A stretch of 28,793 nucleotides of DNA from positions 513,103 through 541,895 of the forward strand of contig BFEA01000232.1 of the NCBI GenBank assembly GCA_003427395.1, read 5' to 3'. Shown here one piece after another: positions 28,100 through 28,793 of the stretch; position 1 is the stretch's first letter; every line of letters begins with the position of its first letter. A program made the translations under genes and the position numbers. Source of the stretch: Chara braunii (taxonomy: Eukaryota; Streptophyta; Charophyceae; Charales; Characeae). A model generated the notes under the pieces. It saw only the letters and a list, made by a program, of their open reading frames with translations, searched no databases and was not told the DNA's origin.

Positions 28100-28793
28100 T
28101 CAGCTTCCACAAATGAAGTCGACGGTCTGTTGCCATATTGCACCCCTTCGAACCGCGAAACGCTTGAGAACACGCACGAAGAACTCATGTGTAAAGTCCT
28201 TCAACATCAATTCCTTTTCCAAGGTAAGGACACGTACTGGGATCGCAGACCTGATGGTTGTGTTCCGATTGATACGATGCAGGCCACTACCGATGATCGC
28301 ACTTTTTTGCCGTTTACACCCCCAGGAATGGAAGGACTGACCATTTAAAACCGTCAGCTTATCGCAAGTCCACACACAATCCTCATTTTTGCACAATTGC
28401 ACATTCCCCAAGAAAGGGTAGGTTTGGGACGTGTGGATGCGACAACCCAAGAACTCCAATGTGCCGGAGCCATCTTCGGCACACTTCACTTGCAAATTAC
28501 GAGGGTAGCAACTCCCGAAAGCATGCAGAACCTTCGCGCAAAAGTCTTCATCCTTGCTTGATACAGCCAGCAAGACGTCGTCGACCAGGCGAGTCGCGAA
28601 AACAAAACGAGCTGAGCACCCAAGGCTAATGAGGAACCTGTATTCAGAAAAAGCACACATAACACAGGCTAGAGGGGAGCTGGTGCTTTTTCCCATCGAA
28701 ACCCCCAACTCCTGCTTTAAAAGAACACCGGTGGCGAAAAAATAAATGTGCTTAATATCTAGTATGAGGAATGTACGAATATCCTCCAAATCC
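28100..28793 (-). CDS. Reverse transcriptase C-terminal half, Penelope-like
   Basis: The frame is open from the right edge to TAG/TAA-type stop at 28100-28102 (229 codons visible from 28789, whose first codon TTG is not a real start). RT motif B is GVSMGKSTSSPLA (residues 29-41) and motif C is RLVDDVLLAVS with Asp70-Asp71. LEFLGCRIH (111-119) fits the motif D/E strand. HSWGCKRQKSAIIGSGLHRI and the following Arg-rich part (154-175) fit the thumb region. FFATGVLLKQELGVSMG resembles the segment before motif B in Penelope-like elements, so motif A lies outside the window. No endonuclease domain follows the stop. A non-LTR or other RT class is possible. No frameshift is seen, so it may be more recent than the Ty3 copies. 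Confidence 0.7.
   Translation of the reverse strand, partial: DLEDIRTFLILDIKHIYFFATGVLLKQELGVSMGKSTSSPLACVMCAFSEYRFLISLGCSARFVFATRLVDDVLLAVSSKDEDFCAKVLHAFGSCYPRNLQVKCAEDGSGTLEFLGCRIHTSQTYPFLGNVQLCKNEDCVWTCDKLTVLNGQSFHSWGCKRQKSAIIGSGLHRINRNTTIRSAIPVRVLTLEKELMLKDFTHEFFVRVLKRFAVRRGAIWQQTVDFICGS

Overview
This is eukaryotic, intron- and repeat-dominated DNA. I see no intact host gene, no rRNA or tRNA gene and no CRISPR. Most of what can be recognised is decayed retroelement sequence. Initiator-tRNA-Met primer binding sites, chromodomain-bearing Ty3/gypsy polyproteins and many microsatellites point to a streptophyte. The Gag wording (a CFREFAREMMMHVGTKVKA block after a lysine/glutamate-rich coiled coil) reminds me of predicted proteins of the charophyte alga Chara. 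That is recall, not a search result.

Layout: (1) 1-842 looks like the 5' end of a minus-strand LTR element (LTR 370-842, primer binding site 357-368, repetitive leader running off the left edge) that landed inside the gag of the next element. (2) 843-5627 is Ty3 copy 1 on the plus strand: a gag remnant, protease, reverse transcriptase (RT), RNase H, integrase, a chromodomain-like tail and a 3' LTR. It has no 5' end. (3) 5628-6458 is an unassigned spacer. (4) 6459-15081 is Ty3 copy 2 of the same family and orientation, with both LTRs, primer binding site, leader, gag, pol and polypurine tract, all broken by stops and frameshifts. (5) 15082-18700 is gene-poor. It includes a degenerate AAATTTCGGCAC repeat field (16955-17830) and a series of seven related hairpins (18084-18695) whose stems differ in sequence but mostly stay complementary. 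(6) 18700-22490 holds microsatellites, a poly(A) tract, a 26-bp perfect palindrome and GC-rich sequence with no recognisable gene. (7) 22491-22811 is a short TGTT...AACA LTR followed by a primer binding site, with no recognisable pol after it. (8) 24661-26665 is the 3' part of a third Ty3 element, on the minus strand, of a different lineage from copies 1 and 2. (9) 28100-28793 is the C-terminal half of a reverse transcriptase resembling Penelope-like elements, minus strand, running off the right edge.

The genes do not form a working system. In each of the three Ty3 integrases a different residue of the D-D-E catalytic triad is replaced, so each appears independently dead. The most unusual structure is the hairpin series, because paired changes in the arms are what selection on an RNA or DNA fold would leave. 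I cannot exclude that it is part of an unrecognised repeat family.
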